A stretch of DNA of 64,000 bases from Seriola aureovittata (lineage: Eukaryota; Chordata; Actinopteri; Carangiformes; Carangidae): NCBI RefSeq assembly GCF_021018895.1, contig NC_079374.1, positions 7,328,712 through 7,392,711 on the forward strand, written 5' to 3'. The notes under the pieces were generated by a model that saw only the letters and a list, made by a program, of their open reading frames with translations, did not search any database and was not told the origin of the DNA. The stretch's first letter is position 1; each line of letters begins with the position of its first letter. A program made the translations under genes and the position numbers. Positions 49,261-61,427 of the stretch are shown here, in pieces.

Positions 49261-51244
49261 CCAGTTCAACATGTTTCGATGCTCGTTATCACAATATATC
49301 ACGTCAGCAATGTCTGAGTGTAATGCTGAGAGTTTGATGTTCTTGTAGTCAGCACTAACTTTTTTATTCAACAGAGATTTAACCTGCTGTGAAGAAATCA
49401 TTTCACACAGTTAAAATCTAGTAAAGATGCTAATTGGACAAATGTTGAAATTAAAAACCCTGCAAACAGCAGTAAAACTTCCCAGGGAACTCTGTTTAAC
49501 ACAACACAAGGTACGCTGCACTGCGGCTGTGTGAGCTCCTACATCAGCTCATGGCCTCACTGAGCGTCAACGCTTCTATATCAGGGAAACTGTCCACAGC
49601 AGTAGAACAGCAGTACTGGTCATGTGTTCAAACACTTCCAATAATAAGGTTAACTGAGGAATTTGAGTTCAATATTGTCCTTGGAAACGGTGGTTTGACA
49701 AAAATATTCTCACCTCAAGGGAAACTTACATGTTTTTTCAGGAGCTTTCAATGTGTAGATCATCTTCAGGGTTCACCAAATGAAATCTAAAGCGTGTCTG
49801 GGTTTTTTAAATACTACATAAAACACATTTTAATACCTTTTTTTTGGTCAAAACGAAGGCCATGTTGATTTATATCAATTTATTGATTTGATTAATATCC
49901 CATATTTATCTGTATATAACAATAATTGCTGGTACTTCAATTCAGTTAATGTGACCTGAACCCAGAGAGGCGACATCAAACTGATGGATGGATTAGCTGA
50001 TGAAAAAATAATTTAAGTTGATGTGAGTTTTTGCTGAAATATTCACTTCACAGTCCGTCATGAGTGGATGAGCTTCCTTGCTACTGCAGCTGTAACAGCA
50101 ATGACAGGCTGTTTAATCCTCCCGCAGTATAACCCACCGTCACAACAACAGTATTACATCTCCTGAAAGCCGCCGTCACCTTTAGAACTAACGTTACAGT
50201 CTACAGCAGCCGACAGGCAAGATTCAAGAAGGGTAAGAATATCATGATAACATCTGGAAGGTGATGAGATCAACTTCGTCGTTTAGGCTGGATGACCTCC
50301 TGGCGGTGCATTGCAGAAACACCACAGCTAAATAAAACCCCAAAACATCCCATGGTGCCCCTGACTCATCGCCACATCATCCCCCCTTCACTTTCAGAGC
50401 TGCTGATTGTTTCTTTCCTTCCCTCTCTTTCTTCATGTAAACAGTTCAGTTAATTCAGGATTGCAACTAACCTCAGTCTTACTCACGTCTCCTTCTCTGA
50501 ACATACTGAGGCCATTCCGTCTTCACCGCTGCGAGGCCAAATAAAACAAGGGGTAAGAGCAATTTTATAAACAGAGCAGCTGTTGGTCAGGACGAAAAGT
50601 TGCATTAACAAAGCGAAACGTGTTGAAACGACATGCGTTTGGGATGGAGAGGATTAGAGGAGCCTGATGACACTGTAAAATAAAAGCATACATCAGCATA
50701 GAAACAGCTTGAATTATTAATGCTCCGTGTACGTCGACATGTCACGCTTCATTCTGGGGAATACATAAAAGTAAGCTAATTATCAGAGAGGAAATAACTG
50801 ACATCTGTGGTGAGTGAGAGAAATTTCCTGTGACTACTACGGTGGTTTTTCTGTGACACTTTCTGTGGCAACATTTTTTGGATGACTGGTTGCCGTGGTG
50901 GTGATGTAAGAGCCAAATGTCACACAGCGCCGCTGCCCTACATGCGTTGTGGTGGTACAACGTAAGCTTTGTGTCAAAGTACTGCAGACGTGTTTCCATT
51001 GAGAGAACAGGCTGCTATGTTCCTCAGAAACTCGTCGACTCATTCATGTGGCATTTGTGCAAACTTGTCAAAACTGAAAGCCGTAACACCTGTGATAGAT
51101 ATTTCTTAGTAAGCATGATTTTGTGATAGGTAGAGCACCAGATGAGATGAAGCAGCAGGTCTGTTTCCTGATTTACTTTTGCAGAAAAGCATTTCAGCAT
51201 TTTACAGTGTTTGTTTTTAACTGATGACTGTGGGGACAGATTAA
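49261..51244. other. Intergenic, nothing recognised
   Basis: No gene, RNA or classified repeat found. Confidence 0.45.
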
Positions 51245-51700
51245 AGGCCCAATATAGTATAAAGGAAGATTTCCATGAGTTGTTTGATTAGAAAGTATCA
51301 AAGCCTCAGTCCACAGAGAAATGCACACAGCCTGTATTCAGAAACTGAGCCGTGAGGACTTCTGTAACTTTGTGATGTCACAACAAAGCAGCCACCACTC
51401 TCAGCTATGCCCCAAGCCCCGCCCACCTGGACCAACCATCCAACCTTGGTAGGATTTGGTTTCTCTGAGTGTTTACCTGAAATCTGCTATATTTTTATTT
51501 GATCACTCAGAGAACAGTCAACCAATCAGAAGAGAGGCTCAGAGCCTCCTCTCTTCTGATTGGCTCACCGACCTGTTGTCACTAGAGCTCCAGAGAGACA
51601 CTGAGATGGTTTTTTGTTCTTAAACTCACAAATATATATTTCTTATGGATCAACACTTTAAATAAAACACAGAAAAAGTGTCAAATATAGACCTTTAAAA
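51245..51700 (-). repeat. Inverted partner of the 17205..17700 element
   Basis: It carries the same landmarks as the 17.2 kb copy on the opposite strand: agtccacagagaaatgcaca, tgccccaagccccgcccacc, atttggtttctctgagtgtt, caccgacctgttgtcactag and ttcttatggatcaacacttt. Inside it a perfect 16-base palindrome arm pair (51522..51537 and 51548..51563, ccaatcagaagagagg) encloses a 10-base loop; the 17 kb copy has the same hairpin with mismatches. Confidence 0.75.
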
Positions 51701-51959
51701 TTCAGAGTACATTAATCTAAATCTGGCATGAAAAGTGGCATGAAGTGAAATATGCTGGCAGGTGTAGTACTGTTTACAAGCAACGCAGAGGTTTCTGGCA
51801 CAACTTCACCTACTTCAAAGGTACATGGAGAAAGTAGGAAGTCTAAAGAGGTGAAAACTCCAGCAACACTTCAACAGTACATTGTCGAACTTTATTATTA
51901 GACCTACACTCTCCGGCTTGACCCCGATGAAAGTAAAGAGTGTGTGAAGAACAAAAAAT

Positions 51960-52080
51960 GAAAACTATTATAACCTGGTCAGAAACTGTATTTCCCCTGA
52001 CTTGAATCTAACAGAAAACCTTTGGAGTATTTTAAAGCTGAAAGTAGAGCAACACAATCGAATCTGTCATCAAACATAAA
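51960..52080 (+). pseudogene. Tc1/mariner transposase C-terminal remnant
   Basis: From about 51997 the plus strand reads PDLNLTENLWSILKLKVEQ, the third catalytic-residue region of Tc1 transposases (PDLNPIENLW..). The N-terminal side and both termini are not recognisable. Confidence 0.65.
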
Positions 52081-52446
52081 GTCAGACAAACAAAATATTA
52101 AAAAATAAAAGGCTGGAATCTCACTAATGACTTTTGCTGCAGTTAGTTCTTAAATGTCGACCTTCATTGGCTTTATTCCTCTATTGATAATAATAATATA
52201 AATATATCAAAAGGACAGGATTCAGGAATGTAGTTACTTAACATTTTGGGGTGTACTGAGTTTTGTTACTTTATTGGCTTTCTGTGACTGCAGTGTGTTT
52301 CTAATACGTAGGCAGACTACGACTGGACTCCTCCACCTGTTGACACCAACAAATTCCCAAGACAAAACGTACAGAAACTCGCACACACTGACGTAACGAT
52401 CAACATTTAGCCTGTACGTTCACATATGCACAGACAATGCACTTAT

Positions 52447-52491
<45 letters not shown>

Positions 52492-53467
52492 CTACAGCTT
52501 TCCCGTTCACAGCGACCTTTGCAACAGGAAGCACCTGTTCACTTTCCCTCTGACTATCTCACACACACAAACACAAAATACCCCACGTGCCAGGAAAGAT
52601 TTCTAAACATAAATCCAAAGATCTCAACTTCAGATCGTTCCACACGTCTTTGTCACATGTAAAGGTTCAGTTTCTCTCAAACACACACACACACACACAC
52701 ACACACTTGTGAGTGTGAGTTGAAAGTGTGAGTCTGCACAGTAAAAAGAAACACTGGCAGTTGTTCAAACTAAATATTTGCCATCAGGTAGCACACAAAT
52801 ACTTCCTGCTGCTCTTCATCTCAGCTCCATCACGCAGAAGCCAAACAAATCAGCCCCGCGTGTCAGAATGAATGAAATTTACTCGACCAGAACGGCGACA
52901 TGACAAGCGGCTGCCTTAAAATACAGATGTTAGTCACATTTGTGCTATGAGTTTAGAAACGACAAGTAACTCAACTCAGACTTCACTGATGACGCGGAGC
53001 TGCTAACTGCCAACATGAACCTTGGGAATTCTTCAACTCAGACGTTTTGCATCTCTTCCAGCAGCAGCTTGGAAACAGTTTAAGTTAAAACTTCCAAAAC
53101 GGTAAAACATATAGATGACAGTGCTGCACGGGAGCAGCAGCGATGCATATTTAGTGAGAAGTACAGATGGGTTATGACTTGACTTGGACTAACAAGTAAA
53201 GGACAACACTGCTCATGTGAGAGTGAAGACTGAGAGTAGAGTAGTGGAGTAGAAGTATAAAGTAGAAGAGAAGTACCTGGATATTTTACTTAAGTTTCAC
53301 CACTGTTTACACAGATGTCGTAAAAAGGAAGTTGTTAAAAGGAGTTAAGCTCAGACAGGATGTTTTAACTGTACAAGAACAACAACCCAGACAAACCCCG
53401 ATCTCCATGTGTCTTCATGTCTCTTTTACAACTTAACTGAAGGAATCGTGGTTGGAGTAAAGAGATC

Positions 53468-53517
<50 letters not shown>

Positions 53518-53642
53518 TTCCTGGGTGGAACCATAAACACACGTCACAACTGGTTCCAAGGCAAATACACATCCAAGAAGCATTTGTGCGTTTCTTGTGA
53601 ATATGAAACTGCGTGTTCTGGCTGGACAAACACACACACACG

Positions 53643-53675
<33 letters not shown>

Positions 53676-54407
53676 ACACACAGACACACAGACACACACA
53701 CGCTTGCAGGATGTAGGCTCGCAGCAGTACGTGACAGAACAACCTGTCAATCCAAATATTTGCCTTCATTAACAAGGACATTCAGAGCAACTGCAGGCAT
53801 CAAACACAGATCAGTTCATTCACCTCCATCACTCGGTGTTCAGTGGAGTGGAACAGACCACAGGCCTGTCGCACTAAAGAAAAAACAGAAGCTGCTCAGC
53901 AGGTTCAGTATCACATCTAACACGCACACTACAATGTTTCGCCTTGAGATCCCTGAGCGATGAGAGATTTCAACTCGCAGGTATTTTACACAGCTATAAA
54001 ATCATTTACTGCTGGATGACAAGTTTAGTTAGAAGTTCCAGGGGGTTAATTGTTTGATTTTTTTTTGGCACTGCGGCACGTGGGACGTGGGACAGTGTCG
54101 GACTTCCCTTGTACCTGCACTCCAACTCCATTGTCAGGCCTCCACCCTCGAGGACACGGCTCTTCGTTGACAAAGTGAAAGTCCGAAAGTCAAGTGTCAA
54201 ATGGGAAAAGAGAGAGAGGGGGGAAAAACAAAACAAAGAGCTGACGACATGTGTTAGTTTCCATTTCCAATTCAAGGTTTCAATGAGTTTTTCCTCTTCA
54301 GTTTTTCAATTTCTGTTTAATTCCATGTGACTTCCTGTTTTTAATGTGGATTTTTCTTATATCCATGATTTTCAGTTTTTTAAACATATAATCACAAGTT
54401 TATTATG
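52081..54407. other. Intergenic, microsatellite-rich
   Basis: Microsatellites: (TG)n 52449..52489, (CA)n 52680..52706, (TG)n 53470..53517 and imperfect (CA)n 53629..53702. A fragment of the 'AAGTACTTTACT' repeat lies at about 53225..53310. All open frames at 53365..53963 are driven by the CA/TG tracts. No gene recognised. Confidence 0.6.
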
Positions 54408-54665
54408 AGGCTGTACTTAGTCACAACATAAACAATGCCAGGTATTAACATGCTGGTGTTTGTACCAATGTCACCATCTTAGCTTAGCATGTTAGCATGC
54501 TGATATTTGCTAGTTATCAAGAAACACAAATACAGCTGAAGATGAAGGGACTGTCAAGTTTTGTCAGTATTTAGTCATGAGCCAAAGTATTGGAGAAAAG
54601 ATGTGACCTAATGATAGCGCCAGATGGAAAATGAAAGTGTCACCAAAGTGATAAAAAAAAAAAAA
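54408..54665 (+). repeat. Copy of the 12663 dispersed repeat (5' part)
   Basis: gaggctgtacttagtcacaa, agcttagcatgttagcatgc, gatatttgctagttatcaag and tgacctaatgatagcgccag match the 5' part of the family at 12663..13445. It ends ~97 bases before the Tc1 element. Confidence 0.65.
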
Positions 54666-54761
54666 CAGATTTATCTTCCATCTTCTGTAAATTTTTTTTT
54701 GTGGGAGAACAAAGCAGTTTGCCTCCATCATCACCAGGATGTTCAGTTTTATTTATATATA

Positions 54762-56373
54762 CAGTTGTGTTCAAAATAATAGCAGTCCCACATCACTAGC
54801 AAGATAAATCACTGTTTTTGTTAGAATTTCAACTTCTACACTGCAAGTAAGTTTCTAGAAGGTTTAGTAAAGGTAAAGAAAACCAACAGACCCAACAGGC
54901 ATGAGGTGCATGCTGCTGATCCTGTGAAACTGAATCATTTACTGAAAGGGGCGTGTTCAAAAAAATAGCAGTGCCGAGTTCAATTAGTGAGGTCATTGAT
55001 TATGTGAAAAAAATAGGTGTTAAACAGGTGGCCCTTATTTAAGGATCAAGGCAACTGACGCTAAATATGCTGACTGTGCATTTGTCCTTGAAAAACAGAG
55101 TAAAATGGGTCGTTCAAGACACGGTTCAGAAGAAGAGCGTTCTTTGATTAAGAAATTAATAAAAGAGGGGAAAACCTATAAAGAAGTGCAGAAAATGATA
55201 GGCTGCTCAGCTAAAATGATATCAAACACTTGGCAGCCAAAACCAGAAAGGCGAGGAAGAAAAAGAAAAACGAATATTCGAATGGATCGGAGAATAACCA
55301 AAATGGCAAAGGCTCGGCCAATGATCAGCTCCAGGAGGATCAAAGAAGATCTAAGATTGCCTGTGAGTACTGTAACAATCAGACGACGTATATGTGAAGC
55401 CAAGATACCAGCAAGAAGCCCCCGCAAAGTCCCATTGTTAAAAAAAATACATGTGCTGAAGCGGTTACAATTTGCCAAAGAACACACTGACTGGCCTAAA
55501 AACAAATGGCGTAATATTTTGTGGACTGATGAGAGTAAGATTGTTCTTTTTGGGTCTAAGGGCCACAGACAGTTTGTCAGACGTCCTGCAAACACTGAAT
55601 TCAAGCCACAGTAAACAGTGAAGACGGTGAAGCATGGTGGTGCAAGCATCACGATATGGGGATGTTTCTCGTACTATGGTGTTGGTCCTATTTATCGCAT
55701 ACCAGGGATCATGGATCAGTTTGAGTACATCAGAATACTGGAAGAAGTCATGTTGCCGTATGCTGAAGAGGAAATGCCCTTGAAATGGGTGTTTCAACAA
55801 GACAATGACCCCAAACACACCAGCAAGCGACCAAAATCATGGTTCCAGACAAACAGAATTCAAGTAATGGAGTGGCCAGCACAATCCCCGGACCCATAGA
55901 AAACTTGTGGGCTGACATAGAGAAAGGCTGTTCATGAGGCAAAACCAAGAAATGCAGAGGAATTGTGGAACATAGTACAATTGTCCTGGGCTGCAATACC
56001 TGTTGACCGGTGCCAGAAGTTGGTCGACTCCATGTACCACAGATGTGAAGCAGTTATCAGAAACCGTGGTTATGCAACTAAATGTTAGTTTATGATTCTC
56101 AGGAAAGTTGAATCTTCAAGCATTTCTTAGTTTATACGGTACATTTTTGACTTTGTAAAGAAAGATGTCAACACTGCTGTTTTTTTTAACATTATATTTC
56201 TTGACTTTCTGTAAAATATGATCAAATTCAATTACTTTTTCCAATTTTCTTGCTTTGAAATAGAATGTGCAGCGTCCCCAATGCATTTGTGTTCATTAAA
56301 ATACAATTTATTTGAAGAATTTTGAGGTTTACTCACCTTTTTAAACACACTGCTATTATTATGAACATAACTG
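54762..56373 (+). mobile_element. Nearly full-length Tc1 element with IR/DR termini
   Basis: The 1612-base element is flanked by TA on both sides (54760..54761; 56374..56375). The outer ends cagttgtgttcaaaataata-gcagt (54762..54786) and their right counterpart (56349..56373, minus strand) differ at two of ~25 positions. Inner copies of the same motif occur at 54955..54974 and inverted at 56171..56190, giving the outer/inner repeat arrangement known from fish Tc1 elements such as Sleeping Beauty. The transposase inside is broken at three places. Confidence 0.92.
55105..56088 (+). pseudogene. Tc1 transposase, disrupted
   Basis: Cut-and-paste DDE transposase that would bind the element's termini in the nucleus. 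The first open part (55105..55611, 169 codons) has the helix-turn-helix DNA-binding region (about residues 10-110, with an RRGRKRK basic stretch) and the first catalytic Asp in WTDESK (D142). A TAA at 55612..55614 interrupts the usual FKPQ-TVKTVKHGG junction, in frame. The frame then runs to 55899 and includes QQDNDPKHTS, whose first Asp at 55801 is catalytic residue two. Next, about seven bases appear missing before ATAGAAAAC (the IENLW motif with the catalytic Glu), and an extra G near 55925 shifts the frame again. The final frame ends in TAG at 56086..56088. With one stop and two shifts it cannot make an active enzyme. Confidence 0.92.
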
Positions 56374-56544
56374 TATATATTTTTTCAATTTGAAACTGAA
56401 GTGAAAAAGCTCCACTAGACAAATGTACTTTATTTGATCAGATCAGCTGCTGCTGTGGGTCAATCAGACAATCAGTGTTCAATATTATATGGGCTCAGGT
56501 TTCAAATTCAAAATCAAAGGATACAAATGAATCTACAGCCGAGT
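56374..56544. other. Spacer between the Tc1 element and a repeat copy
   Basis: About 170 bases of unrecognised sequence. Confidence 0.4.
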
Positions 56545-56890
56545 GCAGCTGAGGATGATGAGAACTCCCTAGTTTTACAGCTATGTGGTCATGAACCAAA
56601 GTAAAGGACAAATTACAATTTTGACCTGATGACGGCGCTGAATGAAAAGAGAGAGAATCATTATTACAGTCCAGGGCTGAGAGGAGCATCGATGTGTGAA
56701 CCACATATTTAACTGAAAACCACAAACGTCAACATCACTGTTGCACTAGAGGCAAAGTCAGAGGATCACGTAAGTCGGTAGGATTCGCTCTCTGGGGACC
56801 ATGAACGTCTGCACAAACTTTCATGGCAATCCATCAGATAGTTGTTGAGATATTTCAGTCTGGACAGAAGTGACGGACCCACCAGCCGAC
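56545..56890 (+). repeat. Copy of the 12663 dispersed repeat (3' part)
   Basis: agtgcagctgaggatgatga, aattttgacctgatgacggc, gtcggtaggattcgctctct, gaccatgaacgtctg and tcatggcaatccatcagata follow the family order. Same orientation as the 54408 copy; the Tc1 element lies between them. Confidence 0.7.
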
Positions 56891-56990
56891 ACTGTGATAC
56901 CAACACAGCTTCACAAAGAATCGCAGGATGAAGCTAAAACAAACAAACAAAAGGACATACTCTTAGTGTCTGATCACTTTTCATAACATC

Positions 56991-56996
56991 TTTATT
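56991..56996 (-). terminator. man1a2: Distal poly(A) signal candidate for man1a2
   Basis: AATAAA on the minus strand about 4.4 kb past the man1a2 stop. A TGTAAATA (Pumilio-type) lies just upstream on the transcript strand at 57028..57021. Use of this site would imply a 4.4 kb 3' UTR. Confidence 0.3.
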
Positions 56997-56999
56997 GAA

Positions 57000-59900
57000 T
57001 TTGTGTCTCAGTTTTAAACGTATTTACAGATACTTTTGATTTTATCTTTTTTTTGTTTTTAGTTCAGTAAAAATACAAATACAGAACACTCAATTTTCAA
57101 AAGCGACGTCGCTCCCAGCGACTCGATGGACGCCCGGGGTTTCTCCTTGGGCTTCCTCCTTATCAGATATAGGTGGTGATGATGTCAGCATGATGTCAGA
57201 GACTGCGGGAGGGGGAGAGAGGCTGAGAGCCAAAACTGTACTGCATCAATGGACTGTGAATGACGACTGCCACCAGAGTTCAGGTGAAGGAAGAGATGAT
57301 GCTGGATGGATGATGGAGGGAAATGAAACGTGTGTTCATGGAGGAGGGAGGAGGAATACGGTCGACGCTGTAGAAGCGTGAGGCGGGAGGTTCCCCTTCA
57401 CTTGCTGCGGAGAACTGTTGTGTTGCATCATAAATATATATATATTAAAAAAAACGCATAAAAAGCTGATTGATTGAACGTGATCTCAGCCAAACCTCGA
57501 CCTGATAACTGGTCAAAGTCAAATAAACCCATCTACCAAGATGATAAAATGATGAAGCTGTCGATGAAGGCGGAGTAAAAATTGAGACGTTTCCTACTTC
57601 CTGTAACAGCTACATACAATATTTCATGAAATCAGGTCCTAAATATTTCTGATAGCATATTAGATGTTAAAATATGAACCTCTATCGTGTATTCATGACT
57701 TTTTGTGCTCGTCTGGTGCTGAACTTCTCTTCTTTCTGCCTCGAACCAGACACTGCGGTTTACCAACACCACATCAGTTTAATCCTGATGATCTGTTTCA
57801 GACTCTGCTGCCAGTGTTCATCAAGTCCTGCAGCTAAACTCTGTCCGCACGTGTGATGTGACGGTGAGCAGCTCTGTCTCACACGGTTCGGCTTTATTGA
57901 CCCAAAGAGGGCAAATGTCAGGTAATTCAATTTTGGTCACGAGGGGAAATTTCTGAGTGTTTACCAGTTACATTTGAGAGATGAGAGGAGGAGGAGGGAA
58001 TAAGGAAAGCTGTTATGTCGCTTAAGTGAATTAAATCTGTGATTTTGATGCTCGGAGCAGTTTCTCCTTTGTAACTTTATTTCTACTCCGTCACAGCTGT
58101 GAATGGATCTGCACGTCACAGGACAGACCACGACTGTGCAAACGAAAACCAGAGGGATTTATATCATAATGACGAATCGCAAAACAAGAAGTGAAGATTG
58201 TGAAAGAGCAGAGTTGCATTTTAAGATTAGGCTTGAAAGGAAATGGGACACAAACACACACACACACAAAAACAGAAATCTTCAGTTCCTGTTCTTCAGC
58301 TTTAACGCCTCTCTTTTCTTAAAGCAGTCAGCTGATAACGCAGAGATTCATGTCAGTGTCATGTAAGTGGCAGCCAACAGGCTTATTAATGAGCCCCTGG
58401 ACACTAATAGAAAATATAACATTTTAACACAGTCTCATCAGTCTCTCTCTCTCTCTCTCTCTCTTTCTCACACTCATTGCATCAGGTTTACGGAGCCCAT
58501 CATTAAGCCTGTCTGTATTTTTGTAAAGTGAATGATATATTTTTATTTTAATAATGGTTTAAAATCATGGTTGAATTCTTTCCAACATGAATATCAGATA
58601 AGACGGGTTTGAAATAAAGAATAAAATAAAGATGTGGAAGCATGTGGCTAACGGAGAAGGGAGTGCTTGTTTTGTTGACGTCCTCCTGGTTAATAACTCA
58701 CATTGCAGAAGACACCGGACAACCGCTAATGTGTCCGCACGGCATCTAAAAAACGGTTGTTGTCATATTTTAGATCTTCAACACATGACTTGATGAACTA
58801 AGGAATAAAATCTGATTCTTGTGATATATTCTCACGTGGTAAGAATCCATATGATGAAGGTGCTTATGTTTCTGTCCGATTTGCTTGATTTAAGGTGCGA
58901 GTTGGAGAGTTAGAGTCTGGATTTGCACTTGCAACTAAGTCAGAGAGACTGAGATGCTTTTCTGCTGCAGTAAGACAAATGAATGTTCACATAACCTTTC
59001 CTTGTACTTGTCAGTGAATCCTACAATAATGTTTATACACTAAGTTGCATTCAAATGACGAGTTTAAACCCTTTAAACAAAGTCCAGCATTCAGTCATCA
59101 GGGAGAGCTGTTTCAAAGACAAATTGTTTTGGTTGTTTGCAAACGAAATACTTCTGACAGACTGTATTATCTGAGCAACCCGAGCAGTAAATCCCTCGCG
59201 CTGTTTTGGATGTAGTAAAGAGCGTCGTGTCAGGAGCGATAAATGGAGGCAGAATGGTGCTGGTGACGGAGCGGACAGCGTGGCGTGTGGCGGCGCTGAC
59301 TTCTCTCAGCGAGGCCAAACTCTCGAGGCGTCGTACAAAGACACAGGCGGGGATGTGCAGCTGAAACTGTACACGAACCAACAGTCGGCTCAGCAGCGGC
59401 CCAGGTTCGAGTCTGACCCGTGGCCCTTTGCTGCATCATCACCTCTTTCTCTCCCTGCCGGCCCTGTCTCTCTGTCCCTGCGGATTTCAAAATAAAGGCC
59501 AAAAACAACTCCTTGAGTTGAAAAAGTCCTTGATTAGTTCTGTGTCAGAGTTCCCAACTTTCCCCCCCAGACTTCAGTTTCCTCTTGTTGGTTTGATGAT
59601 ATGTCGTCGACATTTAGGAGTCTCGATAAATCTGTACGTTAGCTGGCTACGACTGTTCTCTAAACAACACGGAGGGAAATTTAACAGGTGGATGTGTTTC
59701 TGAAGTTGAACACAATATTTCACATTGTATCTGAAATCGTTTGTATTCATGGAGATTTTAAATTTCATCCAATAAAATAAGGTTTCAGACTTTTCAGACA
59801 CCCAAAGGCCTTCAAGTTTGTGGACTTTTTATGGTGGACAGGTGAGGTAGGAGTTGAAATGGAGAAGAAGGGAGAAGGCAGAAATTAAGAGACAGGGATT

Positions 59901-60016
59901 CTGGGAAAAATGATGGAGATTTCTGACACCACGATGAGTTAACGAAGCCTACAGCTCACCTGGTTGAACAGAGAAAACGTGGCATATGAGCTCAGCAGGG
60001 AGACATAAGAAGGTGG
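57000..60016. other. Downstream flank or distal 3' UTR of man1a2
   Basis: No coding exon seen. Contains (CT)n at 58442..58465 and a CpG-richer patch at about 59200..59420. Whether it is transcribed depends on which man1a2 poly(A) signal is used. Confidence 0.4.
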
Positions 60017-60022
60017 TTTATT
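60017..60022 (-). terminator. man1a2: Proximal poly(A) signal candidate for man1a2
   Basis: AATAAA on the minus strand about 1.4 kb after the man1a2 stop, just past the long CA tract. Confidence 0.4.
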
Positions 60023-60118
60023 CAGCTCTTTCAGTGCTACACCTCTACTCTCCTCTTCGTCAGTCTTGCCATACAAAGTGCACAAACAAATGATTTACAG
60101 CAGGGGTTGTTTTAACCT

Positions 60119-60119
<1 letters not shown>

Positions 60120-60210
<91 letters not shown>
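60120..60210. repeat. (CA)45 microsatellite
   Basis: The longest pure dinucleotide run in the window, (TG)n on the man1a2 strand. Confidence 0.97.
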
Positions 60211-60214
<4 letters not shown>

Positions 60215-60423
60215 GTAAGCACGGTTGGGTTCCAGCCTCATCTCACAATGAATGATGTGCAAATGATGTGGAGTGATTGATGAAAAGGCGGGAAACAAGT
60301 GGACGGGAGAGATGAGAGAGGGGTTGATGAGCCGGGGGGGAAACTATGCGACAGTGTGATCAGAAAAAATATGGAGTGATAAAAAAAAACAGCAGCATCC
60401 CATCGAGTAGCAGCAGAATGGTT

Positions 60424-60513
60424 GGGGGGGGGGGGGGGGGGGGGGGTGAAAGGTTGCGGCTCTGTGAAGAGAAGCTGGAGAGATGTTGAGTTGAGCTGGG
60501 GGGGTGGGGGGGG
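60424..60513 (+). repeat. G-run cluster (G23; G7TG8)
   Basis: Uninterrupted G23 at 60424..60446 and G7-T-G8 at 60498..60513 on the plus strand. They could form G-quadruplexes on the non-transcribed strand of man1a2; the transcript would carry C runs. Confidence 0.9.
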
Positions 60514-61427
60514 TGAAGGTGGTTGAGGCCTGCTGCTGTCCCCTGTGTAGTTTCTGTTCCACGTATAATGGTCCACTTTTCTGAAAAAGGAGGATTTGAG
60601 GAGGCGGGGACTGTTGCCACGACCCGCTCGGACACTGATGATGTGACGAGCTGCTAACAGTTCCAGGTCAAAGTTCATCTGATGACGATTAAACAGGGAG
60701 TGGAGCGGGGGAGGGGTTGGGTCAGGGAGAAGCCGAGGGCTTTGATTCAACCCTGTGTCCCCAATTTAGGATTTGTCCAACCAAAAAAAACAAACAAAAC
60801 AAACAAAAGAAAAACACCTTATCAACAGACCCTGTAAAGTCCTAAAGTCCGTCTGCCTGGAACTCCATCAGTGCAGTGTCAAACTGACTGCATGATCCTT
60901 CACAAAATCCCATAATATGCACTCTCAGTGCCTCATCTCGAGTCTGTATGGGAGCAAAGTTTGGTCAAATAAAACACTAAAAATAATAACCAAAAAACTA
61001 AATCAAGCCTCGGGTTCTGGAGCTCGGTCCTTCAGAGAAAAGAGTTCATTCAAGCCGAACGTGAGGCTGAGCAGCACACCCACCGTCCTTCTGATCAGAG
61101 CAGAGAAGACAGAGCGAGTCAAAGAGTAAAACATAGAAGAAGAGAGGGAGGGTCGACACCCGAGTCCTCTCCACTCTGCAGTGGTCTGTGCTGGAGGCTC
61201 TCGCTCCGTCTCCTCCGGGTCGATGTCTGCAGTCCAAAAGCAGTTGAGAGTCTGTAGAGCTGAATGTAAGTTTTTGTCCAGTGTTGGTGGGTGGGTTTTT
61301 TTTTTTTTTTTTTTAAATGTTTTTTTTGTATTATTATTATTTTTTTTTAGGGCAGGCAGGCAGGCAGGCAGGCGGGCGGACAGGTGGCGCCCCCTGGTGC
61401 TGTGGTGGAGGAAGAGGGCCTGTCCGT

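Larger units (their letters stand above)
60023..61427 (-). other. man1a2: Probable man1a2 3' UTR
   Basis: This interval directly follows the man1a2 stop and has no coding frame of interest; the apparent minus-strand frames at 60238..60750 are Pro-rich readings of G/C runs. It contains (CA)45 (60120..60210), G23 (60424..60446), G7TG8 (60498..60513), T runs at 61301..61350 and (GGCA)5 at 61350..61373. Confidence 0.5.

Noticed and set aside
53365..53963. Several overlapping Cys/Val- or His/Thr-rich open frames
   Set aside because: All are readings of (TG)n/(CA)n microsatellites.
55176..55652. 158-codon minus-strand open frame in the Tc1 element
   Set aside because: Antisense of the transposase reading frame, whose motifs are on the plus strand.
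60238..60750. 170-codon Pro-rich minus-strand open frame
   Set aside because: The Pro runs come from G23 and G7TG8; it lies just past the man1a2 stop, in its 3' UTR.
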